DNA of 8,378 nucleotides, taken from the NCBI GenBank assembly GCA_003695135.1, contig RFIR01000053.1:1-8378 (forward strand), written 5' to 3'. This stretch comes from Alphaproteobacteria bacterium (lineage in GTDB: Bacteria > Pseudomonadota > Alphaproteobacteria > Rhodobacterales > Rhodobacteraceae). This document shows, in pieces, positions 1-6,835 of this stretch; positions within the stretch are counted from its first letter, which is position 1, and every line of letters begins with the position of its first letter. Below the pieces are notes generated by a model. The model ran no database searches. It saw nothing but the letters and a program-made list of their open reading frames with translations, and was not told the DNA's origin. The position numbers and the translations under genes are program-made.

Positions 1-1
1 C

Positions 2-79
2 GCGCTCGGCTGGGCGCTCATCGCGCTGGCATTCCTGCGCCTCAGTTCTTCGCCTTGTCGACCAGCGCGCCGGCCTTGA
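2..79 (+). CDS. possible C-terminal tail of a convergent membrane-protein gene (partial)
   Basis: Reading from base 2 gives 25 codons and a TGA at 77-79, with no start in the window. The peptide begins ALGWALIALAFLRL, a hydrophobic stretch like a last transmembrane helix, and ends in a basic tail SSSPCRPARRP, as inner-membrane proteins often do. If real, it converges on ilvC and overlaps its 3' end by 38 bases. I do not recognise a family, and the stretch is too short to exclude chance in GC-rich DNA. The upstream sequence would settle it. Confidence 0.3.
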   Translation, partial: ALGWALIALAFLRLSSSPCRPARRP

Positions 80-1064
80 TCCACGGCATCATGGCGCGCA
101 GTTTCTCGCCCACCTGCTCGATCTGATGGGCGTCATTGTTGCGCCGGATGGCCTTGAACATGGGCTGGCCGGCCTTGCATTCGCGCATCCATTCACTGAC
201 GAAGCGCCCGTCCTGGATGTCCTTCAGGACCGCCTTCATCCGCGCCTTGGTCTCGTCATGGGGCAGGATGCGGGGGCCCGAGACATACTCGCCGAACTCC
301 GCGGTGTTGGAGATCGAGTAGTTCATGTTGGCGATGCCGCCCTCATAGATCAGGTCGACGATCAGCTTCACCTCGTGGAGGCACTCGAAATAGGCCATCT
401 CCGGCGCATAGCCCGCCTCGACCAGCGTCTCGAAGCCCATGCGGATCAGCTCGACGAGGCCGCCGCACAGCACGCTCTGCTCGCCGAAGAGGTCGGTCTC
501 GCATTCCTCGCGGAAGGTGGTCTCGATGATGCCCGAACGCCCGCCGCCGATGGCCGAGCAGTAGCTCAGCGCCACCTCCAGCGCCTTGCCGGAGGCATCC
601 TGATGCACCGCGACCAGACAGGGCACGCCGCCGCCCCTGACGAACTCGCCGCGCACGGTGTGGCCGGGGCCCTTGGGCGCCATCATGATCACATCGACGC
701 CCGGTTTGGCCTCGATCAGGCTGAAATGCACGTTGAGCCCATGGGCAAAGGCGATCGCCGCCCCGTCGCGCAGATTGTCGTGGATATGGGCGTAATAGGT
801 CTCGGCCTGCAGCTCATCGGGCATGGCCATCATCATCACATCGGCCCATTTCGCGGCCTCGGCGATCTCCATCACCTTGAGCCCCGCGGCCTCGGCCTTC
901 GCCGCCGAACCCGAGCCCGGCCGCAGCGCCACCGCGACGTTCTGCGCCCCGGAATCCCTGAGATTCTGCGCATGCGCATGGCCCTGGCTGCCATAGCCGA
1001 CGATGGCCACGTTCAGCCCCTTGATCAGATTGATGTCGCAGTCGCGATCGTAATAGACCCGCAT
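42..1064 (-). CDS. ilvC: ketol-acid reductoisomerase (class I, NADPH type)
   Basis: Converts 2-acetolactate or 2-aceto-2-hydroxybutyrate to the dihydroxy acid by Mg2+-dependent alkyl migration and NADPH reduction. This is the second shared step of valine/isoleucine/leucine synthesis, in the cytoplasm. The protein has 340 residues, normal for the short class I form. The Rossmann motif GYGSQG is at residues 23-28, and the following loop (ALRPGSGS, about 46-53) has the Arg and Ser residues typical of NADPH preference. MAPKGPGHTVR carries Lys131. The metal and catalytic acids are D191 and E195 (DLFGEQ) and E227 and E231 (FECLHE), with S252 nearby, so the active site is complete. The ATG at 1064 is preceded by GGGGGA at about 5 bases, and the protein begins MRVYYDRDCD as the family does. 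It is last in the minus-strand ilv block, 84 bases after the RTX gene. No clear terminator is visible in the 41 bases left after it. Confidence 0.97.
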   Translation of the reverse strand: MRVYYDRDCDINLIKGLNVAIVGYGSQGHAHAQNLRDSGAQNVAVALRPGSGSAAKAEAAGLKVMEIAEAAKWADVMMMAMPDELQAETYYAHIHDNLRDGAAIAFAHGLNVHFSLIEAKPGVDVIMMAPKGPGHTVRGEFVRGGGVPCLVAVHQDASGKALEVALSYCSAIGGGRSGIIETTFREECETDLFGEQSVLCGGLVELIRMGFETLVEAGYAPEMAYFECLHEVKLIVDLIYEGGIANMNYSISNTAEFGEYVSGPRILPHDETKARMKAVLKDIQDGRFVSEWMRECKAGQPMFKAIRRNNDAHQIEQVGEKLRAMMPWIKAGALVDKAKN

Positions 1065-1148
1065 GTCTGTCCCCCGTTCTCGCGCGGGCCGTGACGCCCG
1101 TCATCCGCCGCCGGTGCTAGACGAGGGGGGCGGGGAAGGCAAGCGGCG

Positions 1149-2660
1149 TCAAAGTTCGATCAGGACCCCTCCGCCAGCAAGGTCAGTGACATTAAGCAGT
1201 AAAGGATCGATGCCGCGCAGCGAGATCGAACCATGCGTGTAGGTGACGATCGCACCCAGGCTGTTCGATCCCAGCGTGACGTCCGAACTCGTCAGCAGTG
1301 TGATCAGGATGTCGTCGCCCAGGCCGAAATCCAGGATCTCGTCCGGCCCGAGATTGCCCTTGACGATGTCGAACAGGAACACGTCGAAACCGCCACGGCC
1401 GAACAGTTCGTCCCCCCCGGTGCCGCCTTCGATCGTGTCATCGCCGGTTCCCCCGAAAATGGTATCGCTGTGCGCGTCGCCATGAATTTCGTCGTCGCCG
1501 CCATCGCCAAACAGGATGTCGCTGCCCCTGCCGCCATAGATGGTGTCGTGGCCCTGTCTGCCATGGATGGTGTCGCCGCTGCTGAAGGGGTTTCCGATGG
1601 GAGGACCCGAGGACTGGTCGCCAAAGAGATCGTCATGCCCCCTGCCTCCGTCGATGTCGTCGCTGTTCAGGCCTCCCGCGATATGGTCGTCATGGTCGCC
1701 GCCGGTGATCGAATCGTTTCCGCCGCCGCCGTCGATGAAGTCGACTCCGTGCCCGCCGGAAATGAAGTCGCTCCCCTGATTGCCCTCGATGGAATCGACA
1801 CCCGCTCCCCCGAACAGGTCGTCGCCATTCTCGTTGCCCGCAATGAAGTCGCGGCCGTCGCCCCCGAAGATCCGGTCCCGCCCGGTGCCACCGCGAAGGT
1901 CGTCGCTCCCGGCACCCCCGGCTATCGAATCGTTCCCGCCAGCGCCCTCGATGGTATCGCCTCCTGCGCCCCCGACGATGGTATTTGCCGTGTCGTCACC
2001 CACGAAAACGTCGGCCTTCGCGGTCAGCGTGAAGCTGTCGAGCCCGGCCAGTGTCTGGGTGAAACCGCCCAGGACGACCGAGGACGCGCCTCCGGCAATC
2101 GGACCAATGGAACCCAGCATGCTGTAGTCGATGGCATCATGCCCAGCGCCGCCGTTGATGACATCATTGCCCCTGGAGGCGAGGAAGACGTCGTCCCCGC
2201 CCTTGCCCTTGAGGATGTCGTTGCCGGTATTGCCCTCGATCACGTCCGCGCCCGGGCTGCCGAGGATCCTGAGGTCCTTGCCCTTGACGAACCAGTTCTC
2301 CAGTTTCTGCACCTGCTCGTCGAAAGTGCCGCCGGCCGCCTTTATGGCGTCGATGCGCGTCTGCAGCTTGGTCGCCGAGCGGTGCAGCCCGGTGAAACTG
2401 GCCAGCACGGTGCCGACCGAATCCGTCAGCGTGTAGCTGTTGATGGTGCCGCCGGTCAGCTTGCTGCCCGAGACGGTGAGCCCGGTGCCGGTGGCCTGAA
2501 GGTGAAAGCCGGTGGGAAGGAACGGGTTCCAGTCCACCGTGGTTCCGCCGCCACCGACCGAGAGGTTGCCGAGCACGTTCAGCCCCATCATCTCGCGCAT
2601 GATCCGGTCGAGATGGGTGCCGAAATAGCCCAGCGGGGCGAGCAGATCGATGCGGAGCAT
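1149..2660 (-). CDS. RTX (haemolysin-type calcium-binding) repeat protein, probably secreted by type I secretion
   Basis: A 503-residue acidic protein. Residues 134-424 hold about 25 copies of the nonapeptide GGxGxDxUx, which in RTX proteins bind Ca2+ and fold as a parallel beta-roll outside the cell. The array is interrupted at about 178-228 (Ser/Val/Thr-rich) and 349-362 (Pro/Ser-rich). After the array comes DVFLFDIVKGNLGPDEILDFGLGDD-like sequence (426-450) and a beta-rich tail, the usual form of the C-terminal type I secretion region; there is no N-terminal signal peptide. Residues 1-133 precede the array and include a Gly/Thr-rich stretch (47-92) that I cannot assign to an enzyme domain, so its activity is unknown. 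The ATG at 2660 has a strong GGAGG six bases upstream. No type I transporter genes are nearby. It lies between ilvN and ilvC, an unexpected place, with 83- and 84-base gaps on either side that suggest separate expression. Confidence 0.9.
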   Translation of the reverse strand: MLRIDLLAPLGYFGTHLDRIMREMMGLNVLGNLSVGGGGTTVDWNPFLPTGFHLQATGTGLTVSGSKLTGGTINSYTLTDSVGTVLASFTGLHRSATKLQTRIDAIKAAGGTFDEQVQKLENWFVKGKDLRILGSPGADVIEGNTGNDILKGKGGDDVFLASRGNDVINGGAGHDAIDYSMLGSIGPIAGGASSVVLGGFTQTLAGLDSFTLTAKADVFVGDDTANTIVGGAGGDTIEGAGGNDSIAGGAGSDDLRGGTGRDRIFGGDGRDFIAGNENGDDLFGGAGVDSIEGNQGSDFISGGHGVDFIDGGGGNDSITGGDHDDHIAGGLNSDDIDGGRGHDDLFGDQSSGPPIGNPFSSGDTIHGRQGHDTIYGGRGSDILFGDGGDDEIHGDAHSDTIFGGTGDDTIEGGTGGDELFGRGGFDVFLFDIVKGNLGPDEILDFGLGDDILITLLTSSDVTLGSNSLGAIVTYTHGSISLRGIDPLLLNVTDLAGGGVLIEL

Positions 2661-2662
2661 GG

Positions 2663-2690
2663 CCTTCCTCCCCTTCTGTTGCGGGGAAGG
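2663..2690 (-). promoter_or_regulatory. hairpin able to cover the RTX gene's Shine-Dalgarno
   Basis: On the minus strand CCTTCCCC (2690-2683) can pair with GGGG and AAGG (2673-2670 and 2666-2663), leaving a 9-base loop and an AGG bulge. The paired arm contains the GGGGAGG ribosome site of the RTX gene, so folding would hide it. It only matters if transcription starts upstream of 2690, for instance by read-through from ilvN; the candidate local promoter would start too late to include the 5' arm. Folding is inferred by eye. Confidence 0.3.
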
Positions 2691-2716
2691 CTAGCAGAAT
2701 TGCGACATGATGTCAC
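2688..2716 (-). promoter_or_regulatory. candidate promoter of the RTX gene
   Basis: On the minus strand GTGACA (2716-2711) matches the -35 consensus TTGACA at 5 of 6 bases. It is followed after 17 bases by TAGCCT (2693-2688), which matches TATAAT at only 3 of 6. It lies in the 83-base gap between ilvN and the RTX gene, where separate expression would make sense. The -10 match is weak, so this is a suggestion only. Confidence 0.3.
2704..2714. repeat. 11-base palindrome GACATGATGTC, possible operator
   Basis: GACAT and ATGTC form a perfect inverted repeat around one central base. It overlaps the candidate -35 element of the RTX gene, a position where a bound dimeric repressor would block transcription. 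An 11-base palindrome can occur by chance and I recognise no regulator for it. Confidence 0.25.
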
Positions 2717-2743
2717 GGGGATCGCAAGGCCGGTGGCGTGTCC

Positions 2744-3328
2744 TCAGACCCCGCGCGGCTGCAGATTCGCGGGGCCGCGGGTGATGGCGACGACCCCGGT
2801 GCGGGCGACGTTGACGAGGCCGAGCGGGCGCATCAGGTCGACGAAGGCGTCGATCTTCTCAGAGGTGCCGGACAGCTCGAAGACGAAGCTTTCCAGCGTG
2901 GTGTCGACGACGCGGGCGCGGAACACCTCCGACAGCCGCATCGCCTCGACCCGTTCCGCCCCGGTGCCGGCCACCTTGACCAGCGCCAGCTCGCGCTCGA
3001 TATGCACCGCCTCCACCGTCAGGTCATGCACGTCATGGACCGGCACCAGCCGGCCGAGCTGGGCCATGATCTGCTCGATCACCTCCGGCGTGCCGGTGGT
3101 GACGATGGTGATGCGCGAGCGGTGCCCCTCATGGTCGATCTCGGCCACGGTCAGGCTTTCGATGTTGTAGCCGCGGCCCGAGAACAGGCCGATGACACGG
3201 GCGAGCACCCCGGCCTCGTTGTCCACCAGCACCGCGATGGTGTGGCGCTCGTGCCGCTCGGGCAGGCTGGGGCGGAGATTGTAGGCGGAATGCGCGGTGG
3301 CGCCGGGCTTGATGCGGAGCGGGCTCAT
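2744..3328 (-). CDS. ilvN: acetolactate synthase, regulatory small subunit
   Basis: The small subunit binds the IlvB catalytic subunit, raises its activity and gives feedback inhibition by valine. The protein has 194 residues, against about 160 in enterobacterial IlvH; the extra is a 28-residue N-terminal extension (SAYNLRPSLPERHERH) that I recall as usual in Rhodobacterales. An ACT domain covers about 29-104 and begins HTIAVLVDNEAGVLARV, with the loop GLFSGRGYNIESLTVAEID. By alignment to E. coli IlvH, N37, G40 and N55 match N11, G14 and N29, residues tied to valine binding, so feedback inhibition should be kept (inference). The second domain (about 108-185) has the expected LALVKV and EVFRARVVD segments. 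The ATG at 3328 has AGGA about 9 bases upstream. Two unrelated genes separate it from ilvB, 57 bases lie before it, and the RTX gene rather than ilvC comes next. Confidence 0.95.
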   Translation of the reverse strand: MSPLRIKPGATAHSAYNLRPSLPERHERHTIAVLVDNEAGVLARVIGLFSGRGYNIESLTVAEIDHEGHRSRITIVTTGTPEVIEQIMAQLGRLVPVHDVHDLTVEAVHIERELALVKVAGTGAERVEAMRLSEVFRARVVDTTLESFVFELSGTSEKIDAFVDLMRPLGLVNVARTGVVAITRGPANLQPRGV

Positions 3329-3386
3329 GCGGGCGGTTCCTTTCGGGTTCGGTCGAGGCCGTTTCGGGCTTGCGTCGCCTGCATCT

Positions 3387-3773
3387 CTAGGTCGATGACA
3401 GCCATGTCAGCAAGAGGGCGACGGCCCACATGGCGAATGTGGCCGGGCGCCACAGGATCGAGGTCCGGTCGGTCAGCAGCCGGCTCGTCACCAGGACGTA
3501 GCCCCAGCCGAAAATCCAGCTCGAGACGAACAGCACCGCCGCCTGCAGCCAGTGATGCGCCCAGCCGAACCAGAGGGTGTAGCCGAAATGGAAGGCTGTC
3601 CCGGCAAGATGGCTCCAGTCGGGCAGGCCATAGGATGAAAGCGCCCAGGCGCCCGGCCCGGCGCGCCGGCGCTCGGCCTCGCGCACCTCCCACCAGTGCC
3701 GGTTCTCGAACAGGAAAACGGCAAAGAGGTTGAAGAGGATGAAGGTGGCGAGCGGGGGGAGATAGTCCGCCAT
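3387..3773 (-). CDS. small tryptophan-rich integral membrane protein, function unknown
   Basis: A 128-residue protein with about four hydrophobic segments: roughly 5-22, 56-72, 76-97 and 107-126. It is unusually aromatic, with 12 Trp and 11 Phe, and it has five His, including H55, H62 and the pair H73-H74 near membrane edges. A basic loop (REAERRRAG, about 31-39) follows the first helix. The orientation and any ligand are unknown, and I do not recognise a named family; a DUF-type conserved membrane protein of Rhodobacterales is likely. The ATG at 3773 has GGGGCAGG in the 11-base gap after the ATP-grasp gene, so the two should be co-transcribed and perhaps translationally linked. It ends 58 bases before ilvN. 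Codon use looks like its neighbours, so there is no sign of recent transfer. Confidence 0.8.
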   Translation of the reverse strand: MADYLPPLATFILFNLFAVFLFENRHWWEVREAERRRAGPGAWALSSYGLPDWSHLAGTAFHFGYTLWFGWAHHWLQAAVLFVSSWIFGWGYVLVTSRLLTDRTSILWRPATFAMWAVALLLTWLSST

Positions 3774-3784
3774 GGGCCTGCCCC

Positions 3785-5071
3785 TCAGCCGCCGGCCCCC
3801 GGGCGGGCGAGCCGGGATTCCACCATCCGGGTGAAGGCTTCGGTCACCGCCTCGTCATGCGGCCGCTTGTAGGGAAAGGCCCGGGCATGGTCGAAGCTGT
3901 GGCGCATGGCCGGATTGAGTTCGAAGACGAACAGGCGGCCATCCTCGTCGAGGTCGAAATCGACGCCGAAGAATTCGAGCCCCGTCGCCTCGGCAACGCG
4001 ATGCAGCGTGTCCGCGTTGCGCGCGCCGACATAGTCGGGCCAATTGTCGAGAAAGCGCATCTCCTCGTTCATCAGCTCGCGGTTGCCCAGCATCTCGGTC
4101 TTGCGGTTGCCGCCATGCACGTTCCAGACGCGGTCGATATGGCAGACCACCGGATGGAAGGCGCCGTCGATCCAGAACAGCCGCAGCTTGCGGTAATGGC
4201 TGCCGCGCCACCGCAGGTTGTGGAAGGCGATGGCGTAGAATTCCCCGCTCAGCCCGCCCTTGCACAGCGCCCTCAGCGCCTCGCGCGTCTCGATCAGCCG
4301 GGTGGTTCGCCCGGTCTGGGTGCCGCTGCGCCGCAGGATCACCGGCAGCGCGAAGCCCTCGCGCCGAAGCCAGGCCTCGACCTCCTCGGGCCCGGCATTT
4401 TCGAAGCGGCCGCGCACGGTGCGGGGAAAGGTCAGGTCACGAAAATCCCGCAGCCGCTGATAGTTGCGGTCACGCGCGGTTTGCCAGACGTTTTCCGGCC
4501 GGTTGATGACGTTGCGCGCACCGGTTCCGGTCAGGTAGCCCTCCAGTGACTTCAGCGATCCGCCCTCGGAGTCCGGGTCGGCGATCGAATTGATCAGCAG
4601 CGCATGGCGGGGCATGGTGGCGGGATCGATGCGGCTCCCGGCAACCACCGTGTAGGTCACCATGGCGAAATCGCGGCGCGCGAGCAGATAGCGCAAGGTG
4701 AAATGCCCGCCGCGAAAGCTCGGCCGGTAGCGGCCGTTCCCGTCGGTCTTCAGGATCGGCCGGGTCCCGCCGAAGCCGCGGATCCGCACCACCCGCCTGT
4801 ATTCGGTGCCGTCCTCATGCGACCGCGGATCGACCGGGCAGCGGGTGAAGAAATCGTGCAGCAGCGCATGCGCTTCCTGCGGCCGCCCGGCCCTGGCGAT
4901 CAGGGCGGCAAGCGCGTGGTGGACCCTCCTGTTCATCGGCGCACGCCGCGCCAGTTCGCCGAACGCCGCACGGGCGGCGTCGAACTGTCCGGTCTGCAGC
5001 AGCCGCCAGGCCTCCCTGCCGGCATCGCCATGGCGAATGTCGCGGCGCTTCACGGGTGGTCGATGCAACAA
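3785..5071 (-). CDS. TPR-like plus ATP-grasp domain protein, putative ligase of unknown substrate
   Basis: A 428-residue protein in two parts. Residues about 15-75 (AWRLLQTGQFDAARAAFGELARRAP, then VHHALAALIARAGRPQEAHALL) look like two TPR helix pairs. Residues about 95-420 look like an ATP-grasp fold of the RimK/glutathione synthetase kind. A Rossmann-like pre-domain has HALLINSIADPD (156-167) and INRPENVWQTARDRNYQRLRD (189-209). An ATP-binding strand PVILRRSGTQTG lies at 243-254, with Arg247 where a Lys is common. The metal site GVDFDLDEDGRLFVFELNP (369-387) supplies D371, D373, E384 and N386. Such enzymes join a carboxylate to an amine or thiol through an acyl-phosphate; the substrates here cannot be read from sequence. 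Translation most likely starts at TTG 5071 (or TTG 5068), because AGGAG sits 5 (or 8) bases before it. GTG 5053 is a poorer alternative. It lies 9 bases after ilvB and 11 before the membrane-protein gene. Confidence 0.85.
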   Translation of the reverse strand: MLHRPPVKRRDIRHGDAGREAWRLLQTGQFDAARAAFGELARRAPMNRRVHHALAALIARAGRPQEAHALLHDFFTRCPVDPRSHEDGTEYRRVVRIRGFGGTRPILKTDGNGRYRPSFRGGHFTLRYLLARRDFAMVTYTVVAGSRIDPATMPRHALLINSIADPDSEGGSLKSLEGYLTGTGARNVINRPENVWQTARDRNYQRLRDFRDLTFPRTVRGRFENAGPEEVEAWLRREGFALPVILRRSGTQTGRTTRLIETREALRALCKGGLSGEFYAIAFHNLRWRGSHYRKLRLFWIDGAFHPVVCHIDRVWNVHGGNRKTEMLGNRELMNEEMRFLDNWPDYVGARNADTLHRVAEATGLEFFGVDFDLDEDGRLFVFELNPAMRHSFDHARAFPYKRPHDEAVTEAFTRMVESRLARPGAGG

Positions 5072-5083
5072 GGTCTCTCCTCA
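5072..5083 (-). promoter_or_regulatory. ilvB stop codon joined to the Shine-Dalgarno of the ATP-grasp gene
   Basis: On the minus strand the junction reads TGAGGAGAGACC followed by TTG. The ilvB stop TGA runs straight into the AGGAG ribosome site, and the start lies 5 bases on. A ribosome ending ilvB would sit on this site, so the TTG start is probably served by coupled re-initiation. This is what fixes the TTG start rather than a downstream GTG. Confidence 0.65.
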
Positions 5084-6835
5084 CACCAGCACCGCGCCGC
5101 CGGCATCGATGGCGCCTTCGGTCGAGGCCTCGCCCAGAAGCATCTCGTTATGCGCCTTGCCCGAGGGGATCATCGGGAAGCAGTTCTCGTGCTTCTCGAC
5201 CACGCAATCGAGGATGAACGGGCCGGGATAGTCCAGCATTTCCCCGATCGCGTCGTCGAGATCGCCCGGATCGGTGACGCAGCGCCCCTTGCACCCGAAA
5301 GCCTCGGCCAGCTTGACGAAATCGGGCAGCGCCTCGGACCATGAATGGCTGTAGCGCTCGCCATGCAGAAGCTCCTGCCACTGGCGCACCATGCCGAGCC
5401 GTTCGTTGTTGAGGATGAACTGCTTGACCGGCAGCCGGTACTGCACCGCGGTGCCCATCTCCTGCATGGTCATCAGCCAGGATGCCTCGCCGGCGACATT
5501 GATGACGAGGCTGTCGGGATGGGCGATCTGCACGCCGATGGAGGCGGGCACGCCATAGCCCATTGTGCCCAGACCGCCCGAGGTCATCCAGCGGTTGGGT
5601 TCCTCGAAGCCCATGAACTGCGCCGCCCACATCTGGTGCTGGCCGACCTCGGTGCAGATGTAGCGGTCGCGGTCCCTGGTCAGCGCCTCCAGCCGCTGGA
5701 TGGCGTATTGCGGCTTGATGACCGTGTCCGAATTCCGGTAGGCGAGGCAGTTGACCTTCCTCCACTCCGCGATCCGGTCCCACCAGTCGGCGACGGCGGC
5801 GGCCCGGGTGCGGCTGCCCTGTTCACGCCACTGTTCGAGCAGCGCCGCAAGCACCTCGGCGACATCGCCGATGATCGGCACCTCGACATGGATCACCTTG
5901 TTGATCGAGGACGGGTCGATATCGACATGGATCTTGCGCGAGCCGGGCGAGAAGGCATCGACCCGCCCCGTGATGCGGTCGTCGAAGCGCGCGCCGATGC
6001 AGATCATGGTGTCGCAATCATGCATGGCCATGTTGGCCTCATAGGTGCCGTGCATGCCCAGCATCCCCAGCCAGCGCCCGCCCGAGGCCGGATAGGCCCC
6101 CAGCCCCATCAGGGTGGAGGTGACGGGAAAGCCGGTCTCCTCGACCAGCGCGCGCAACAGCCGGCTCGCCTCGGGCCCGGAATTGATCACCCCGCCGCCG
6201 GTATAGAAGACCGGCCGTTCCGCCGCCTCGATCAGCGCGACCGCCTCGGAAATGCGTTCCGGCCGGCCCTTGCGCCGCGGCTGGTAGGACCAGTGATCGG
6301 GATCGCGCAGGCCGTGATAGGTTCCGGTGGCGAACTGCACGTCCTTGGGAATGTCGATCAGCACCGGGCCGGGCCGGCCATGGGTGGCGACGTGAAAGGC
6401 CTGATGGATGGTGTCGCCCAGCGCATCGGTTTCCTTGACCAGCCAGTTGTGCTTGGTGCTCGGCCGGGTGATGCCGACGGTATCGGCCTCCTGAAACGCA
6501 TCATTGCCGATCATGAAGGTCGGGACCTGACCGGTCAGCACCACGATCGGAATCGAATCCATCAGCGCATCGGTGATCCCGGTCACCGCATTGGTCGCTC
6601 CGGGGCCGGAGGTGACCAGCACCACGCCCGGCTTTCCGGTCGAACGGGCATAGCCTTCGGCCGCATGCGCCGCGCCCTGTTCGTGCCGGACCAGGATGTG
6701 GCGGATGTCGTTCTGCTTGAAGATCTCGTCATAGATGGGAAGCACCGCGCCGCCGGGATATCCGAACACGGTATCCACGCCCTGATCCCTCAGGGCCAGA
6801 ACGACAATCTCTGCACCGGTCATCTGACGGGTCAT
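5081..6835 (-). CDS. ilvB: acetolactate synthase, catalytic large subunit
   Basis: Thiamine-diphosphate enzyme that condenses pyruvate with pyruvate or 2-oxobutyrate, the first shared step of branched-chain amino acid synthesis, in complex with IlvN. The protein has 584 residues, the usual length. The N-terminal TPP domain has FGYPGGAVLPIYD (24-36) and RHEQGAAHAAEGYAR (50-64), with the catalytic Glu at E52. SGPGATNAVTGITDA lies at 76-90. The middle FAD/nucleotide-type domain includes IGARFDDRITG (280-290). The C-terminal TPP domain has VGQHQMW (397-403), and the metal motif reads AGEAS (448-452) in place of the usual GDG, ending in LNN (475-477) and GMVRQWQ. The start was set at ATG 6835 (MTRQMTGAEI) because GGAG lies 8 bases upstream. 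An in-frame ATG at 6877 sits at the end of the terminator's T-run and lacks a ribosome site. Some annotators would call it ilvI. Confidence 0.96.
   Translation of the reverse strand: MTRQMTGAEIVVLALRDQGVDTVFGYPGGAVLPIYDEIFKQNDIRHILVRHEQGAAHAAEGYARSTGKPGVVLVTSGPGATNAVTGITDALMDSIPIVVLTGQVPTFMIGNDAFQEADTVGITRPSTKHNWLVKETDALGDTIHQAFHVATHGRPGPVLIDIPKDVQFATGTYHGLRDPDHWSYQPRRKGRPERISEAVALIEAAERPVFYTGGGVINSGPEASRLLRALVEETGFPVTSTLMGLGAYPASGGRWLGMLGMHGTYEANMAMHDCDTMICIGARFDDRITGRVDAFSPGSRKIHVDIDPSSINKVIHVEVPIIGDVAEVLAALLEQWREQGSRTRAAAVADWWDRIAEWRKVNCLAYRNSDTVIKPQYAIQRLEALTRDRDRYICTEVGQHQMWAAQFMGFEEPNRWMTSGGLGTMGYGVPASIGVQIAHPDSLVINVAGEASWLMTMQEMGTAVQYRLPVKQFILNNERLGMVRQWQELLHGERYSHSWSEALPDFVKLAEAFGCKGRCVTDPGDLDDAIGEMLDYPGPFILDCVVEKHENCFPMIPSGKAHNEMLLGEASTEGAIDAGGAVLV

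Noticed and set aside
126..1094. Open frame of 322 codons on the plus strand, opposite ilvC
   Set aside because: It is the antisense shadow of a certain gene in GC-rich DNA; the product is rich in His, Asp, Gly and Arg with no domain or ribosome site.
1081..1110. CGGGC/GCCCG hairpin between the RTX gene and ilvC as a terminator
   Set aside because: The stem is only 5 pairs and no T-run follows on either strand.
1149..2660. Repeat-rich DNA as a CRISPR or tandem-repeat array
   Set aside because: The periodicity is at the protein level (9-residue Gly/Asp repeats); the DNA copies diverge and there are no constant direct repeats with unique spacers.
1233..3170. Open frame of 645 codons on the plus strand, opposite the RTX gene and ilvN
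   Set aside because: It spans two well-supported minus-strand genes and the gap between them. The product is low-complexity Val/Ala/Asp sequence mirroring the RTX repeats.
3325..3384. Short minus-strand frame (20 codons from an ATG in the ilvN upstream gap) whose TGA overlaps the ilvN ATG as ATGA
   Set aside because: No convincing ribosome site and unremarkable sequence; the overlap can arise by chance. It is kept in mind only as a possible coupling peptide.
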